Below are positions 1 through 7,136 of a stretch of 26,620 bases of DNA, piece by piece. Position 1 is the stretch's first letter; every line of letters starts with the position of its first letter. The DNA lies in the NCBI RefSeq assembly GCF_014269395.1, contig NZ_JACOGK010000032.1, positions 1 to 26,620 of the forward strand. Reading direction: 5' to 3'. The notes beneath the pieces were generated by a model, which had not been told where the DNA came from, searched no databases, and was given only the letters and a program-made list of their open reading frames with translations. The position numbers were made by a program, and so were the translations under genes. This DNA comes from Megasphaera hominis. Lineage in GTDB: Bacteria > Bacillota > Negativicutes > Veillonellales > Megasphaeraceae.

Positions 1-87
1 GTTCGATTAGAGATTTTCCTGGTTTCCATCGGACATAACCTCTATAAATATCACAATAAAAAACTACGCTTGCAGAAATCCGCATAA
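1..87 (+). CDS. Transposase C-terminus (partial, IS1182-like), left end
   Basis: Frame 1 is open from the first base to a TAA at 85-87 and encodes 28 residues containing the segment FLVSIGHNLYKYHNKK. A hydrophobic stretch followed by HNL and a basic tail is typical of the C-terminal end of DDE transposases of the IS1182 type. The rest of the gene lies outside the window. The family name is from memory of that tail and is less certain than the transposase call. An identical copy ends the other side of the window on the opposite strand. Confidence 0.6.
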   Translation, partial: VRLEIFLVSIGHNLYKYHNKKLRLQKSA

Positions 88-175
88 ACTGTAAAAATAC
101 TGCTTTATGGGGAAAGGGGCTTTGCGCCCATTTTTCAAAGGTCATTCTCTAAAAAAGGAAAAAGAGCATGAAAAA

Positions 176-222
176 AAGGAAGTGGACAAAATGCTTTCGC
201 ATTTTGTCACACTCCCTTTTTT
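176..222. terminator. IS-end hairpin, possible terminator for uppP
   Basis: The 10-bp perfect stem at 185-194/199-208 is flanked by imperfectly complementary A-rich and T-rich arms, so the minus-strand transcript would form a long hairpin followed by a run of U. It lies directly downstream of uppP (stop at 242-244). No other terminator for uppP is visible. Confidence 0.45.
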
Positions 223-241
223 CTATTGCACCCGTTCTGTT

Positions 242-1072
242 TCAGTTCAAAACAAAGAAATGGAGGAACGACACAAAGGCGACGACAAAACGATAGTACG
301 CAAAGGAGGCCAGCGTCGACTTATTCAGGAATTTCAGGAACCAGAGCACGGAAATATAGGCGACGATAAACGCGGTCACAAAGCCGATGGCAATCATGGC
401 CAAATCGCCGCTTCCCAGCATGGACAGACTCTTTAAAAGGTCGTAAAAGCAGGCGACAATCATGACCGGCACAGCGATAATAAAGGAAAAATCTGCCGCT
501 GCTTTACGGCTCAGGCCCAGAAAGAGGCCGCCGGCAATGGTCGAACCGGAGCGGGAGAAGCCTGGCCATAAGGCCAGAATCTGGAAAGCCCCGACGAGAA
601 GTGCCTGCATAATAGTCATTTTTTCTACATCCTTGCAGATGACCCGCATTTTCGCCTTTTCTGCAGCCAGCATGAAGAGGCCGCCTACGACGAGGCCGAT
701 AATGACCGTAAAGGGAGAAAACAGATAAGTCTTAATGGCGTGATGGGCCAAATAGCCGATACCCATGACCGGAACGATCCCGGCGGCTACATGAGCCAGT
801 GTCAGCCCTGTGTCACGGCGGTACCAGTTTTCCTTACGCAAGAGGTTCCAGCAGCGGTACTGCTTCAGCATGCGGATAAACTTGGCCTTGTAAATAATTA
901 ATACAGAAAGAATAGCCCCCAGCTGGATGAATACTTCAAATACACTGGCCTGCGGCCCGTCAAAGCCCAGCCAGTCCCCTACCAGTATCATATGGCCTGT
1001 AGAAGACACAGGCAGATATTCCGTAAGCCCTTCGACAACGCCGAGGATGACGGCAATCATATAATCGTTCAT
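242..1072 (-). CDS. uppP: Undecaprenyl-diphosphate phosphatase UppP (BacA)
   Basis: This integral membrane enzyme removes a phosphate from undecaprenyl diphosphate, recycling the lipid carrier for peptidoglycan and other surface polymers; loss or overproduction changes bacitracin sensitivity. At 276 residues it has the usual length. Both family signatures are present: EGLTEYLPVSSTGH at residues 14-27 and WPGFSRSGST near 169-178, with hydrophobic segments throughout. The start at 1072 is preferred over the longer frame from 1153 because AAAGGAG lies just upstream and the family begins here; the extra 27 residues are Ala-rich and unlike the family. The gene ends 19 bp from the IS-derived repeat, so the insertion just missed its coding sequence. 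Confidence 0.95.
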   Translation of the reverse strand: MNDYMIAVILGVVEGLTEYLPVSSTGHMILVGDWLGFDGPQASVFEVFIQLGAILSVLIIYKAKFIRMLKQYRCWNLLRKENWYRRDTGLTLAHVAAGIVPVMGIGYLAHHAIKTYLFSPFTVIIGLVVGGLFMLAAEKAKMRVICKDVEKMTIMQALLVGAFQILALWPGFSRSGSTIAGGLFLGLSRKAAADFSFIIAVPVMIVACFYDLLKSLSMLGSGDLAMIAIGFVTAFIVAYISVLWFLKFLNKSTLASFAYYRFVVAFVSFLHFFVLN

Positions 1073-1212
1073 CGTATACGCTCCTTTTGTAAATGATGTC
1101 GGTACGGCGGCAGCCGCCGCCTTTACAAGCATACGGAAAATTATATCACACAATGTCTAAGAAAAAAAGTTTCTAACTTTTAAATAAAGGTAAACTTCTC
1201 TAGAGGAGCAAC

Positions 1213-1244
1213 AAAAAAACTGCTGTCGCAGCAGCAGTTTTTTT
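1213..1244. terminator. Bidirectional-looking intrinsic terminator downstream of the BrxF-like gene
   Basis: The stem ACTGCTG/CAGCAGT (1219-1225 and 1232-1238) is extended by an A-run on one side and a T-run on the other. It lies 14 bp beyond the BrxF-like stop codon and separates that gene from uppP, suggesting uppP has its own promoter in 1073-1212. Confidence 0.85.
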
Positions 1245-1258
1245 GAGTAATATACACG

Positions 1259-1723
1259 TTAGTCAAGCGAAATGACGTGATCAGGATTTTCAATCTTGAA
1301 CTTCGCGTATTTCGGATCCCCTTTATGTTCGAAATAAAGCGTGTCACCTTCGACGTGACCACGCCAGCTGACGATAATCGGGCATTCGCGGCTCAGCTTT
1401 CTAAGCATTTCGACAGGATCCAAATTCAAGATCGGCGCAAAGAGGAAGCCAACATTATCAATCATGACAACCCGGGCGTTTAACCGGTGAATGGCTTCGG
1501 AAATAAGGGAAATTGCCTTTTCCGGGCGATCTGCACGAGGAATTTCGAGGAATTCATCATCGAAAAGATCCTTTGCTTCACAAATTTTCCAGCCGTCCTG
1601 GTAGGTCAGTTCACGAATCAACTTACTCTTACCGGAACCAGGGCCGCCAATAATGATGAGAAGCTTTTCATCATCCTGTGCAATGTACTTCCACCTTTTC
1701 AAAACATCTGCATCTGTAACCAT
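1259..1723 (-). CDS. Orphan BrxF-like small P-loop NTPase
   Basis: The 154-residue protein has a Walker A motif GGPGSGKS at residues 26-33 and a Walker B-like strand VVMIDN at 85-90, followed by LDPVEMLRKLSRE and a VSWRGHVEGDTLYFEHKGDPKY segment. The order, the spacing and the W-G-x-x-E-G-x-L-x-Y/F pattern near the end match my memory of BrxF, the small ATPase of type 3 BREX phage defence. No other BREX gene (brxC, pglZ, methylase, helicase, brxA or brxB) is present here. The start at 1723 has GAAGGTGA five bases upstream; the longer frame from 1744 lacks such a site. It has its own promoter and terminator, so it is a single-gene transcript. Its function outside BREX is unknown; general nucleotide binding is secure, the BrxF assignment is likely. 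Confidence 0.75.
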   Translation of the reverse strand: MVTDADVLKRWKYIAQDDEKLLIIIGGPGSGKSKLIRELTYQDGWKICEAKDLFDDEFLEIPRADRPEKAISLISEAIHRLNARVVMIDNVGFLFAPILNLDPVEMLRKLSRECPIIVSWRGHVEGDTLYFEHKGDPKYAKFKIENPDHVISLD

Positions 1724-1758
1724 GAGTATCACCTTCATCTGCATTATTGTTTATATTT

Positions 1759-1788
1759 ATTATACTGGAATTACACCTTGTAAGTAAA
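1759..1788 (-). promoter_or_regulatory. Sigma-A-type promoter of the BrxF-like gene
   Basis: On the minus strand TTTACT (1788-1783) and TATAAT (1764-1759) are separated by 18 bp, placing transcription start about 30 bp upstream of the 1723 start codon. Confidence 0.6.
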
Positions 1789-1842
1789 GGCTTTTTCCCA
1801 ATTTATTTTTTATTGCTTATAACAAGGCCTTATGCAGCGTTG

Positions 1843-3057
1843 TCATTCCTCATCTTTCAAGCCATAGCGTTCCATGGGATCCTGTATATTTTTAATCGGT
1901 TCACTAATGAGCAAGACATCGTCAATATAGTCCGTAGCATGCTTGTTGATGAATACGAGGGACACGCCCTTTTGGAAAGGACTGTCGTAGTAATAGGCGT
2001 CGACATATTCTTCTCCTGCCGGCCCTTTTTCAATCCGGTCAGGCTGCCCATATAGCGCCAGCAGTGTCGATACGCGGTAGCCCAGGGTAGCACCACGGCC
2101 GGTAAAGCTGCTGTTATTCAGCAAAAACACCTTTTTGACCATATTATGGCGGTCTACTTCCAGCCCATACGAGCCGTAAAGCCAAAAGTGGCTCGTACCC
2201 CGCTTAACCATATTCGTCCACATATTATACTTATTCGGCACAAACGGCTCATTGACGCCATAGCCTACGAGGGTGAAATCCCGGGCTGAACGGCCATTGA
2301 TCTGGGTTTCACTCTGGTCGGTTACGTACGGTGGCCGCGGCGGTATTAAAGCCACACGGGCAACCTTGCGCTCACCAATAGCGAAGATGAGGATATGATC
2401 CTTGCTAGGATTTTCATAAACAAAATAATAGACATTGGCGTCGGCATCACGCAGTACGTTTAAGGGTGCCCCGTATTTGCGTACGAGCAGTTCTGCCGGA
2501 TGGCCTAAGTGGATGCCCGGTCCGATATAGACAGCGTCGCCGGAAGCCAGGGTCACCGATTCCACACCAGGCTGGACGGCTTTACGACCTTCTGCCGCTT
2601 CTTTGAGAAAATCTGCCGGTTCATTACGCAGACGTACACGCATGCGTAAATCAGTGCGGTCATACTTCAGTTCCGTGTAATGATCGCTTTGGGCGTATTT
2701 CGTCGGACTGCCAAAAATAGCTTTCACCTTTTGCAGGGAATCACCGGCACGCATACCGTTAAAAGTAAAATCCCGCTCTGTCAGCCTATGCAGGGCCAGG
2801 GTATCATCGGTCACGACAGCCGCCGGTTTGACCAGCATCGTATCCTTGCCCTTTTTATTTTCCTTCGCATCTCCTGCTGCCGCATTATCTTTTTTGGCTG
2901 ATACCGCCTCCTTGCCGGCTGCCGACGGTACAAAGAGCGGCGCTTCAGCAGTCAGGCCGGCTTCACCGGAGGCTGGCATGGCTGCTGCGGCTGTCCCTAC
3001 GGCAGTGCAACAAAAAAGCGCCAGGAGAAGACATAATTTTTTCGGGTGGTTCATCAT
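1843..3057 (-). CDS. Secreted protein of unknown function with three repeated modules
   Basis: I do not recognise this 404-residue protein. Residues 1-26 form a signal peptide (basic MNHPKK, then a Leu/Ala core with an AAAA cleavage region) without a lipobox Cys at the expected place. Residues 27-85 are an Ala/Lys/Glu/Asp-rich, probably unstructured linker. The rest contains three related modules beginning near residues 100, 178 and 320. Each has a Gly-rich start, a helix, then FGSP, YGAP or YGQP, an aromatic strand such as YYFVYE or YYYDS, and a hydrophobic strand pair (ILIFAIG...VARVALI; SLVFI...VLLIS). This layout is reminiscent of BamE/SmpA-like or CAP-associated small folds, which is only a guess. 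The start has AAAGGAGGG immediately upstream; ATG codons at 3057 and 3054 are both possible. It follows the lysS terminator with little room for a separate promoter. Confidence 0.8.
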   Translation of the reverse strand: MMNHPKKLCLLLALFCCTAVGTAAAAMPASGEAGLTAEAPLFVPSAAGKEAVSAKKDNAAAGDAKENKKGKDTMLVKPAAVVTDDTLALHRLTERDFTFNGMRAGDSLQKVKAIFGSPTKYAQSDHYTELKYDRTDLRMRVRLRNEPADFLKEAAEGRKAVQPGVESVTLASGDAVYIGPGIHLGHPAELLVRKYGAPLNVLRDADANVYYFVYENPSKDHILIFAIGERKVARVALIPPRPPYVTDQSETQINGRSARDFTLVGYGVNEPFVPNKYNMWTNMVKRGTSHFWLYGSYGLEVDRHNMVKKVFLLNNSSFTGRGATLGYRVSTLLALYGQPDRIEKGPAGEEYVDAYYYDSPFQKGVSLVFINKHATDYIDDVLLISEPIKNIQDPMERYGLKDEE

Positions 3058-3082
3058 CTTCCCTCCTTTCGGAGATGTTGAA

Positions 3083-3116
3083 AAAACACCCTCCGAAACG
3101 AGTCAAAGGGTGTTTT
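3083..3116 (-). terminator. Intrinsic terminator of greA-lysS
   Basis: A 10-bp stem (AAAACACCCT at 3083-3092 and its complement at 3107-3116) is followed on the minus strand by a T-run. It lies 6 bp past the lysS stop codon and just ahead of the ribosome site of the secreted protein gene, which may depend on read-through. Confidence 0.8.
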
Positions 3117-3122
3117 GTATAC

Positions 3123-4634
3123 TTATTTCTGTTCCGGACGGCTCAACGGGAAGAGCAGGACATCGCGGATAGACGCACTATTAGTAAGGAACATGACCAG
3201 ACGGTCAATACCAATACCCAGACCACCAGTCGGCGGCAGGCCGTATTCCAGAGCGCGGCAATAATCTTCATCCATCTGATGAGCTTCGTCATCCCCTAAG
3301 GCACGTTCTTTCATCTGTTGCACGAAACGTTCACGCTGATCGATCGGATCATTTAATTCCGAGAAGCCATTAGCCAGTTCGCGGCCATAAATAAAGCCTT
3401 CGAAACGATACGTAAGGAGCGGATTATCACGGTCCTGTTTGGTAAGTGGCGAGATTTCCAGCGGATGTCCCGTAATGATCGTCGGCTGAATGAGGTTTTC
3501 TTCTACGTAATCTTCAAAGCAGCCATTGATGATCTTGCCAATACCGCTGTGTTCCGTATATTCTACGTGGAGTTTATCGGCAATCGCCCGGGCTTCTTCA
3601 ATGGTCGTGACGTTGCTGAAGTCTTCACCGGTAAATTTCTTTACCGCTTCAATCATAGTCATACGGTCCCACGGCGGTGTGAGATCAATTTCCTTATCGA
3701 TATAGGTGATCTTCATCGTGCCGTACAGCATTTGAGCCAGCTTGGAAACGAGATCTTCTGTGATGAAAATGACGTCTTCCAAATCACCGTACGCCTGGTA
3801 TAATTCTACCGTCGTAAATTCCGGGTTATGACGCGTGTCGATCCCTTCGTTACGGAAGCAGCGGTTCATTTCATACACCCGTTCGAGGCCGCCGACAAGG
3901 AGGCGTTTCAAATGTAATTCCGGTGCGATACGGAGGTAAATGTCCATATCGAGGGCATTATGATGGGTTTTGAACGGACGGGCTGCAGCGCCACCGGCAA
4001 TATTGTGCAGCATCGGCGTTTCTACTTCCAAAAAGCCCCGATCGTCCAGGTACTTCCGGATACCCTTGACGATCTTAGACCGTTTAATAAACGTATCCTG
4101 TACTTCCGGATGGACGATAAGATCCAAATAGCGCTGGCGGTAACGCGTTTCTTTATCGGTCAGGCCATGGAATTTTTCCGGCAACGGACGCAGGGACTTG
4201 GAAAGCAGTGTCCACTTTTCTACGCGTACTGTCGTTTCACCGGTATGTGTCGTAAAGACCGGGCCTTCTACGCCGACAATGTCACCAATGTCGAGCAGCT
4301 TAAAGAGATCATATGATTCTTCGCCTAAGACGTCCTTACGGAAATACAGCTGAATTTCGCCGGTAATGTCACGCAATACGCAGAACGCCGTTTTACCGTG
4401 ACGGCGGATAGCCATCAGACGGCCGGCAATGCGGACAAAGGTTTCTTCTTTTTCCAGTGTTTCTGCCTGATCTTTAATTTCCTGGGTATGGTGATCCCAG
4501 TCAAATTTCTGTCCAAACGGATAGACGCCGGCATCGATAAACTGCTGCATTTTTTCGCGGCGTACCTTCATTTGGTCATTTAATTTTTCTTCTTCCATTT
4601 CCATGGGCGCAGCATTCTGCTTTGTATCAGCCAT
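3123..4634 (-). CDS. lysS: Lysyl-tRNA synthetase, class II
   Basis: This cytoplasmic enzyme charges tRNA-Lys with lysine using ATP. The 503-residue length fits the bacterial LysS family. After a charged N-terminus comes the OB-fold anticodon-binding domain (about residues 70-165, including VRIAGRLMAIRRHGK). The class II catalytic domain follows, with motif 2 FRNEGIDTRHNPEFT and motif 3 GGLGIGIDRLVMFLT near the C-terminus. The start codon has AGGAGG-containing sequence 13 bases upstream plus a closer GAGAG. The gene lies 30 bp after greA, shares its promoter, and ends at a terminator. greA-lysS adjacency is common in Firmicutes and Proteobacteria. Confidence 0.98.
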   Translation of the reverse strand: MADTKQNAAPMEMEEEKLNDQMKVRREKMQQFIDAGVYPFGQKFDWDHHTQEIKDQAETLEKEETFVRIAGRLMAIRRHGKTAFCVLRDITGEIQLYFRKDVLGEESYDLFKLLDIGDIVGVEGPVFTTHTGETTVRVEKWTLLSKSLRPLPEKFHGLTDKETRYRQRYLDLIVHPEVQDTFIKRSKIVKGIRKYLDDRGFLEVETPMLHNIAGGAAARPFKTHHNALDMDIYLRIAPELHLKRLLVGGLERVYEMNRCFRNEGIDTRHNPEFTTVELYQAYGDLEDVIFITEDLVSKLAQMLYGTMKITYIDKEIDLTPPWDRMTMIEAVKKFTGEDFSNVTTIEEARAIADKLHVEYTEHSGIGKIINGCFEDYVEENLIQPTIITGHPLEISPLTKQDRDNPLLTYRFEGFIYGRELANGFSELNDPIDQRERFVQQMKERALGDDEAHQMDEDYCRALEYGLPPTGGLGIGIDRLVMFLTNSASIRDVLLFPLSRPEQK

Positions 4635-4664
4635 CTTTCTCTTCTCTCCTCCTGTAATCTCTGC

Positions 4665-5153
4665 TTATTCTGCATCGGGCGGTAAAATCCGGTATTTCAA
4701 ATCGCCTACCGGTGCTTTTACCGTTACGATAACAGGATTAGCGGCGTTGATGTTTTTCCCAAGAATAGCCGAACCTACAGGGGATTCATTGGAAATACGG
4801 TTGTTGAACGGATCCGCTTCGGCAGTACCGACAACAGTATAATCAAAACGGTCGCCTGTTTCTACATCTTCCAGGATAACCCGGGAGCCTAAGCGTACTT
4901 TGGCTGTATTATCGCTTGTTTCTTCGATAATTTTAGCCGTACGGATTTTGGCTTCCAATTCGGCAATATGGCCTTCTACCAAAGCCTGTTCGTTTTTTGC
5001 ATCATCATATTCAGAGTTTTCGCTCAAGTCACCTAAGGCGATTGCTTCCTGAATACGTTTGGAAACTTTAATACGGCGGACCGATTTCAGTTCGTTTAAT
5101 TCTTCTTTTAATTTCTGCAGGCCTTCCTGCGTAATCAGCGTTTCGTTAGCCAT
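4665..5153 (-). CDS. greA: Transcription elongation factor GreA
   Basis: GreA rescues backtracked RNA polymerase by stimulating cleavage of the nascent transcript through the secondary channel. The protein from the chosen start is 162 residues, close to the standard 158. The N-terminal coiled coil includes the motif GDLSENSEYDDAKNEQ, carrying the acidic tip residues, and the C-terminal FKBP-like domain includes NRISNESPVGSAILG. The start at 5153 is chosen because GAGAAGGAG sits 8 bases upstream and the family begins MANE; the longer frame from 5207 adds a non-family Arg/Ser-rich segment. It is first in the greA-lysS operon and is preceded by a structured leader. Confidence 0.97.
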   Translation of the reverse strand: MANETLITQEGLQKLKEELNELKSVRRIKVSKRIQEAIALGDLSENSEYDDAKNEQALVEGHIAELEAKIRTAKIIEETSDNTAKVRLGSRVILEDVETGDRFDYTVVGTAEADPFNNRISNESPVGSAILGKNINAANPVIVTVKAPVGDLKYRILPPDAE

Positions 5154-5175
5154 AGTATTACTCCTTCTCCTTGAA

Positions 5176-5224
5176 ATACTGTGCAGTATGCCGGAACAGG
5201 CCGGCACGTATGGTTAATTTAACC
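5176..5224 (-). promoter_or_regulatory. Structured greA leader: three consecutive hairpins
   Basis: Three short inverted repeats sit end to end between the predicted transcription start (about 5227) and the greA ribosome site: GGTTAA/TTAACC (5212-5224), TGCCGG/CCGGCA (5089 offset not used; 5189-5206) and ATACTG/CAGTAT (5176-5189). Nearly the whole 74-nt leader could be paired. None has a long U-run, so simple attenuation is not evident. Confidence 0.5.
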
Positions 5225-5233
5225 GTAACTTTT

Positions 5234-5262
5234 ATTATATGCACATCTAAAGAGCCTGTCAA
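5234..5262 (-). promoter_or_regulatory. Perfect consensus sigma-A promoter of greA-lysS
   Basis: On the minus strand TTGACA (5262-5257) and TATAAT (5239-5234) are separated by exactly 17 bp. The -35 box overlaps the dusB stop codon (5261-5259). This is the only fully consensus promoter I found in the window and implies strong, growth-linked expression. Confidence 0.9.
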
Positions 5263-6251
5263 CGGTCCACGGCCTGTTCCAGTTGTGCTTCGACGATCGC
5301 CACAAAGGCTGCTACGCTTTCCGCACGGTTCAGCCGTTCCCGCAGTGCCGCCGAGCCGGGCAGGCCCTTCGTGTACCACGAGGCGTGGGAGCGCATTTCC
5401 CTAAGGCCCGTGTATGCCCCTTTATAGGCCACGAGAGCCTGGAAATGAGCCAGCAGCTGGCGGTACTTTTCAGCAGCTGACGGTGGCGGCAGGATAGTAC
5501 CATCCTGCAGGTAGCGTGTGACCTCCCGGAAAACCCAGGGATTGCCTTGGGCACCGCGGCCTATCATAACGCCGCTGCAGCCGGTTTCGGCCAGCATGCG
5601 GCCTGCTGACGGGCCGTCTGCAATATCGCCATTGCCGATGACCGGAATGGATACGGCCTGGACGACAGCGGCGATTTTAGACCAGTCAGCGTGACCGCTG
5701 TAAAATTGTTCCCGTGTCCGGCCGTGAACGGCTACAGCTGCAGCGCCCGCTGCTTCTGCCCGTTTGGCCAGTTCCGGTGCTGTAAATTCTGCTTCATTCC
5801 AGCCGGTCCGCATTTTAACGGTTACAGGAATGGAAACGGCGTGTACGACAGCACGGATAATCGCTTCCGCCCTGGGCAAATCCCGCATCAAGGCTGAGCC
5901 TTCTCCGTTGGAAACGACCTTTTTCACAGGGCAGCCCATATTGATATCTACGATATCGGCGCCGGCGGCTTCCACGCGTGCTGCCGCCTTAGCCATCGTT
6001 TCCGGCTCAGAACCAAAAATCTGCATGGAAACGGGATGTTCCCCCGGCTCGATATGGAGCATCTCTTCTGTATGCACGTTATTATACAGCAGGCCCTTAT
6101 CACTGACCATTTCTGTACATACCAAAGCCGCGCCATAGCCATGGGCAATGACACGGTATGGGGCATCGCAAACGCCTGCCATCGGAGCCAGTACGACAGG
6201 CGCAGCCAGCCGTACTGAACCGATAACCAGAGGCTTAGCGGTTACGTTCAT
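5259..6251 (-). CDS. dusB: tRNA-dihydrouridine synthase (DusB family)
   Basis: This FMN enzyme reduces uridine to dihydrouridine in tRNA using NADPH. The 330-residue protein is a TIM barrel followed by a helical C-terminal domain. Visible motifs are [13 protein letters not shown] near residue 20, [10 protein letters not shown] near 47, the catalytic-cysteine segment [10 protein letters not shown] near 100, [16 protein letters not shown] near 175, and the phosphate-binding segments IGNGDIADG and [13 protein letters not shown] near 210-245. It begins 17 bp inside the end of coaX, so the two are probably translated as a coupled pair; its ribosome site (AAGGA) is 13 or more bases away. The assignment to DusB rather than another bacterial Dus rests on length and motif spelling. 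Confidence 0.93.
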   Translation of the reverse strand: MNVTAKPLVIGSVRLAAPVVLAPMAGVCDAPYRVIAHGYGAALVCTEMVSDKGLLYNNVHTEEMLHIEPGEHPVSMQIFGSEPETMAKAAARVEAAGADIVDINMGCPVKKVVSNGEGSALMRDLPRAEAIIRAVVHAVSIPVTVKMRTGWNEAEFTAPELAKRAEAAGAAAVAVHGRTREQFYSGHADWSKIAAVVQAVSIPVIGNGDIADGPSAGRMLAETGCSGVMIGRGAQGNPWVFREVTRYLQDGTILPPPSAAEKYRQLLAHFQALVAYKGAYTGLREMRSHASWYTKGLPGSAALRERLNRAESVAAFVAIVEAQLEQAVDR

Positions 6252-6999
6252 AAATAATTCTCAATCCTTCCAGCGTCAGCATCGGTTCTACCAGGTCGAT
6301 AGACGACGTTTCCGGTGCAATGATGACTGCCAGTCCGCCTGTCGCGACAACCCGGGCCTTGCAGCCCAGTTCCTTGCGCATACGGCTTACAATTCCATCA
6401 ACCTGGCCGACGAAGCCATAATACACACCGGCCTGCATACTTTCGACAGTATTCCGGCAAATAACCTTATCGGTCCGGCAGACTTCAATACGTGGCAATT
6501 TTGCCGTACGTTGTACGAGTGCATCAGTTGAAATACCAATGCCCGGGCAGATAGAGCCGCCGAGATAATTTCCTTTTTTGTCGACAGCACAAAAGGTAGT
6601 AGCCGTGCCAAAATCGATAATAATAACGGGGCCGCCGTATAATTCATAGGCTGCTACGGCATTGACTATGCGGTCTGCCCCCACCTCACGGGGATTGTCA
6701 TACTTGATGTCCATCCCGGTTTTCACACCCGGGCCGATGACCAGGGGAGATAAATTAAAATACCGCTGACACATGCGTTCCAACGTCGGCATGACCGGTG
6801 GCACAACAGACGAAATGATTATGGCATCTATGCAATCAGCATCAGCGTGATTCATCAAAAACAGGTTGCGGATCAACACGCCGTATTCATCCGTCGTACG
6901 CAGGCGGTCTGTGGAAATACGCCAATGGTCTACCAGCGTTTTGCCATCAAAAATGCCGAGTACGATATTCGTGTTGCCCACATCGATAACTAGTAACAT
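6235..6999 (-). CDS. coaX: Type III pantothenate kinase
   Basis: CoaX phosphorylates pantothenate, the first step of coenzyme A synthesis; the type III enzyme is not feedback-inhibited by CoA and needs a monovalent cation. The protein from the chosen start is 254 residues, as usual. Acetate/sugar-kinase-fold motifs are present: DVGNTN at residues 6-11, GADRIVNA at 107-114, DFGTATTF at 129-136 and GGSICPGI at 147-154, with ATGGLAVII near the end. The start at 6999 follows GAGGTGGG by 7 bases; the upstream 25 residues of the longer frame do not belong to the family. It overlaps dusB and is preceded by a leader containing an 8-bp inverted repeat. Confidence 0.96.
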   Translation of the reverse strand: MLLVIDVGNTNIVLGIFDGKTLVDHWRISTDRLRTTDEYGVLIRNLFLMNHADADCIDAIIISSVVPPVMPTLERMCQRYFNLSPLVIGPGVKTGMDIKYDNPREVGADRIVNAVAAYELYGGPVIIIDFGTATTFCAVDKKGNYLGGSICPGIGISTDALVQRTAKLPRIEVCRTDKVICRNTVESMQAGVYYGFVGQVDGIVSRMRKELGCKARVVATGGLAVIIAPETSSIDLVEPMLTLEGLRIIYERNR

Positions 7000-7029
7000 G
7001 GATTTACCCACCTCTGCAAAGTGAACTGA

Positions 7030-7060
7030 GACTGTACCCGTACACCTGAGCAGTACAGTC
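7030..7060. promoter_or_regulatory. 8-bp inverted repeat in the coaX leader
   Basis: GACTGTAC (7030-7037) and GTACAGTC (7053-7060) are perfect complements separated by 15 bp, 30 bp upstream of the coaX start. It could be an operator or an RNA hairpin. No T-run follows, so it is not a terminator. Confidence 0.45.
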
Positions 7061-7136
7061 CTGAAAAATAACACTTTCTATATGATAGCAGAGTTTACTG
7101 CAAAAAAACAGTAGTTTGCCACAAAAGATGGAGAAT

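Larger units (their letters stand above)
1..222. repeat. 222-bp terminal inverted repeat, left copy (3' end of an insertion sequence)
   Basis: Bases 1-222 are the exact reverse complement of 26399-26620, with the first mismatch at 223/26398. The repeat holds the last codons of a transposase (1-87), then about 135 bp of non-coding sequence ending in a strong hairpin at 185-208 (10-bp stem GACAAAATGC, 4-nt loop), with A- and T-rich flanks that extend the pairing. The hairpin next to the junction with unique DNA is what the end of an IS would look like. The unique sequence begins 19 bp from the uppP stop codon, so this IS end may also act as the uppP transcription terminator. The exact IS boundary and any target duplication cannot be fixed from this window. 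Confidence 0.9.

Noticed and set aside
107..436. Plus-strand 109-codon frame beginning MGKGALRPFF, and its twin at 26275-26514
   Set aside because: Both begin inside the IS end repeat and diverge at once in unique DNA; the left one continues antisense to uppP. No ribosome site or protein-like content.
1259..1723. A complete BREX defence island
   Set aside because: Only one BrxF-like gene is present; its neighbours are cell-wall, secreted-protein and translation genes.
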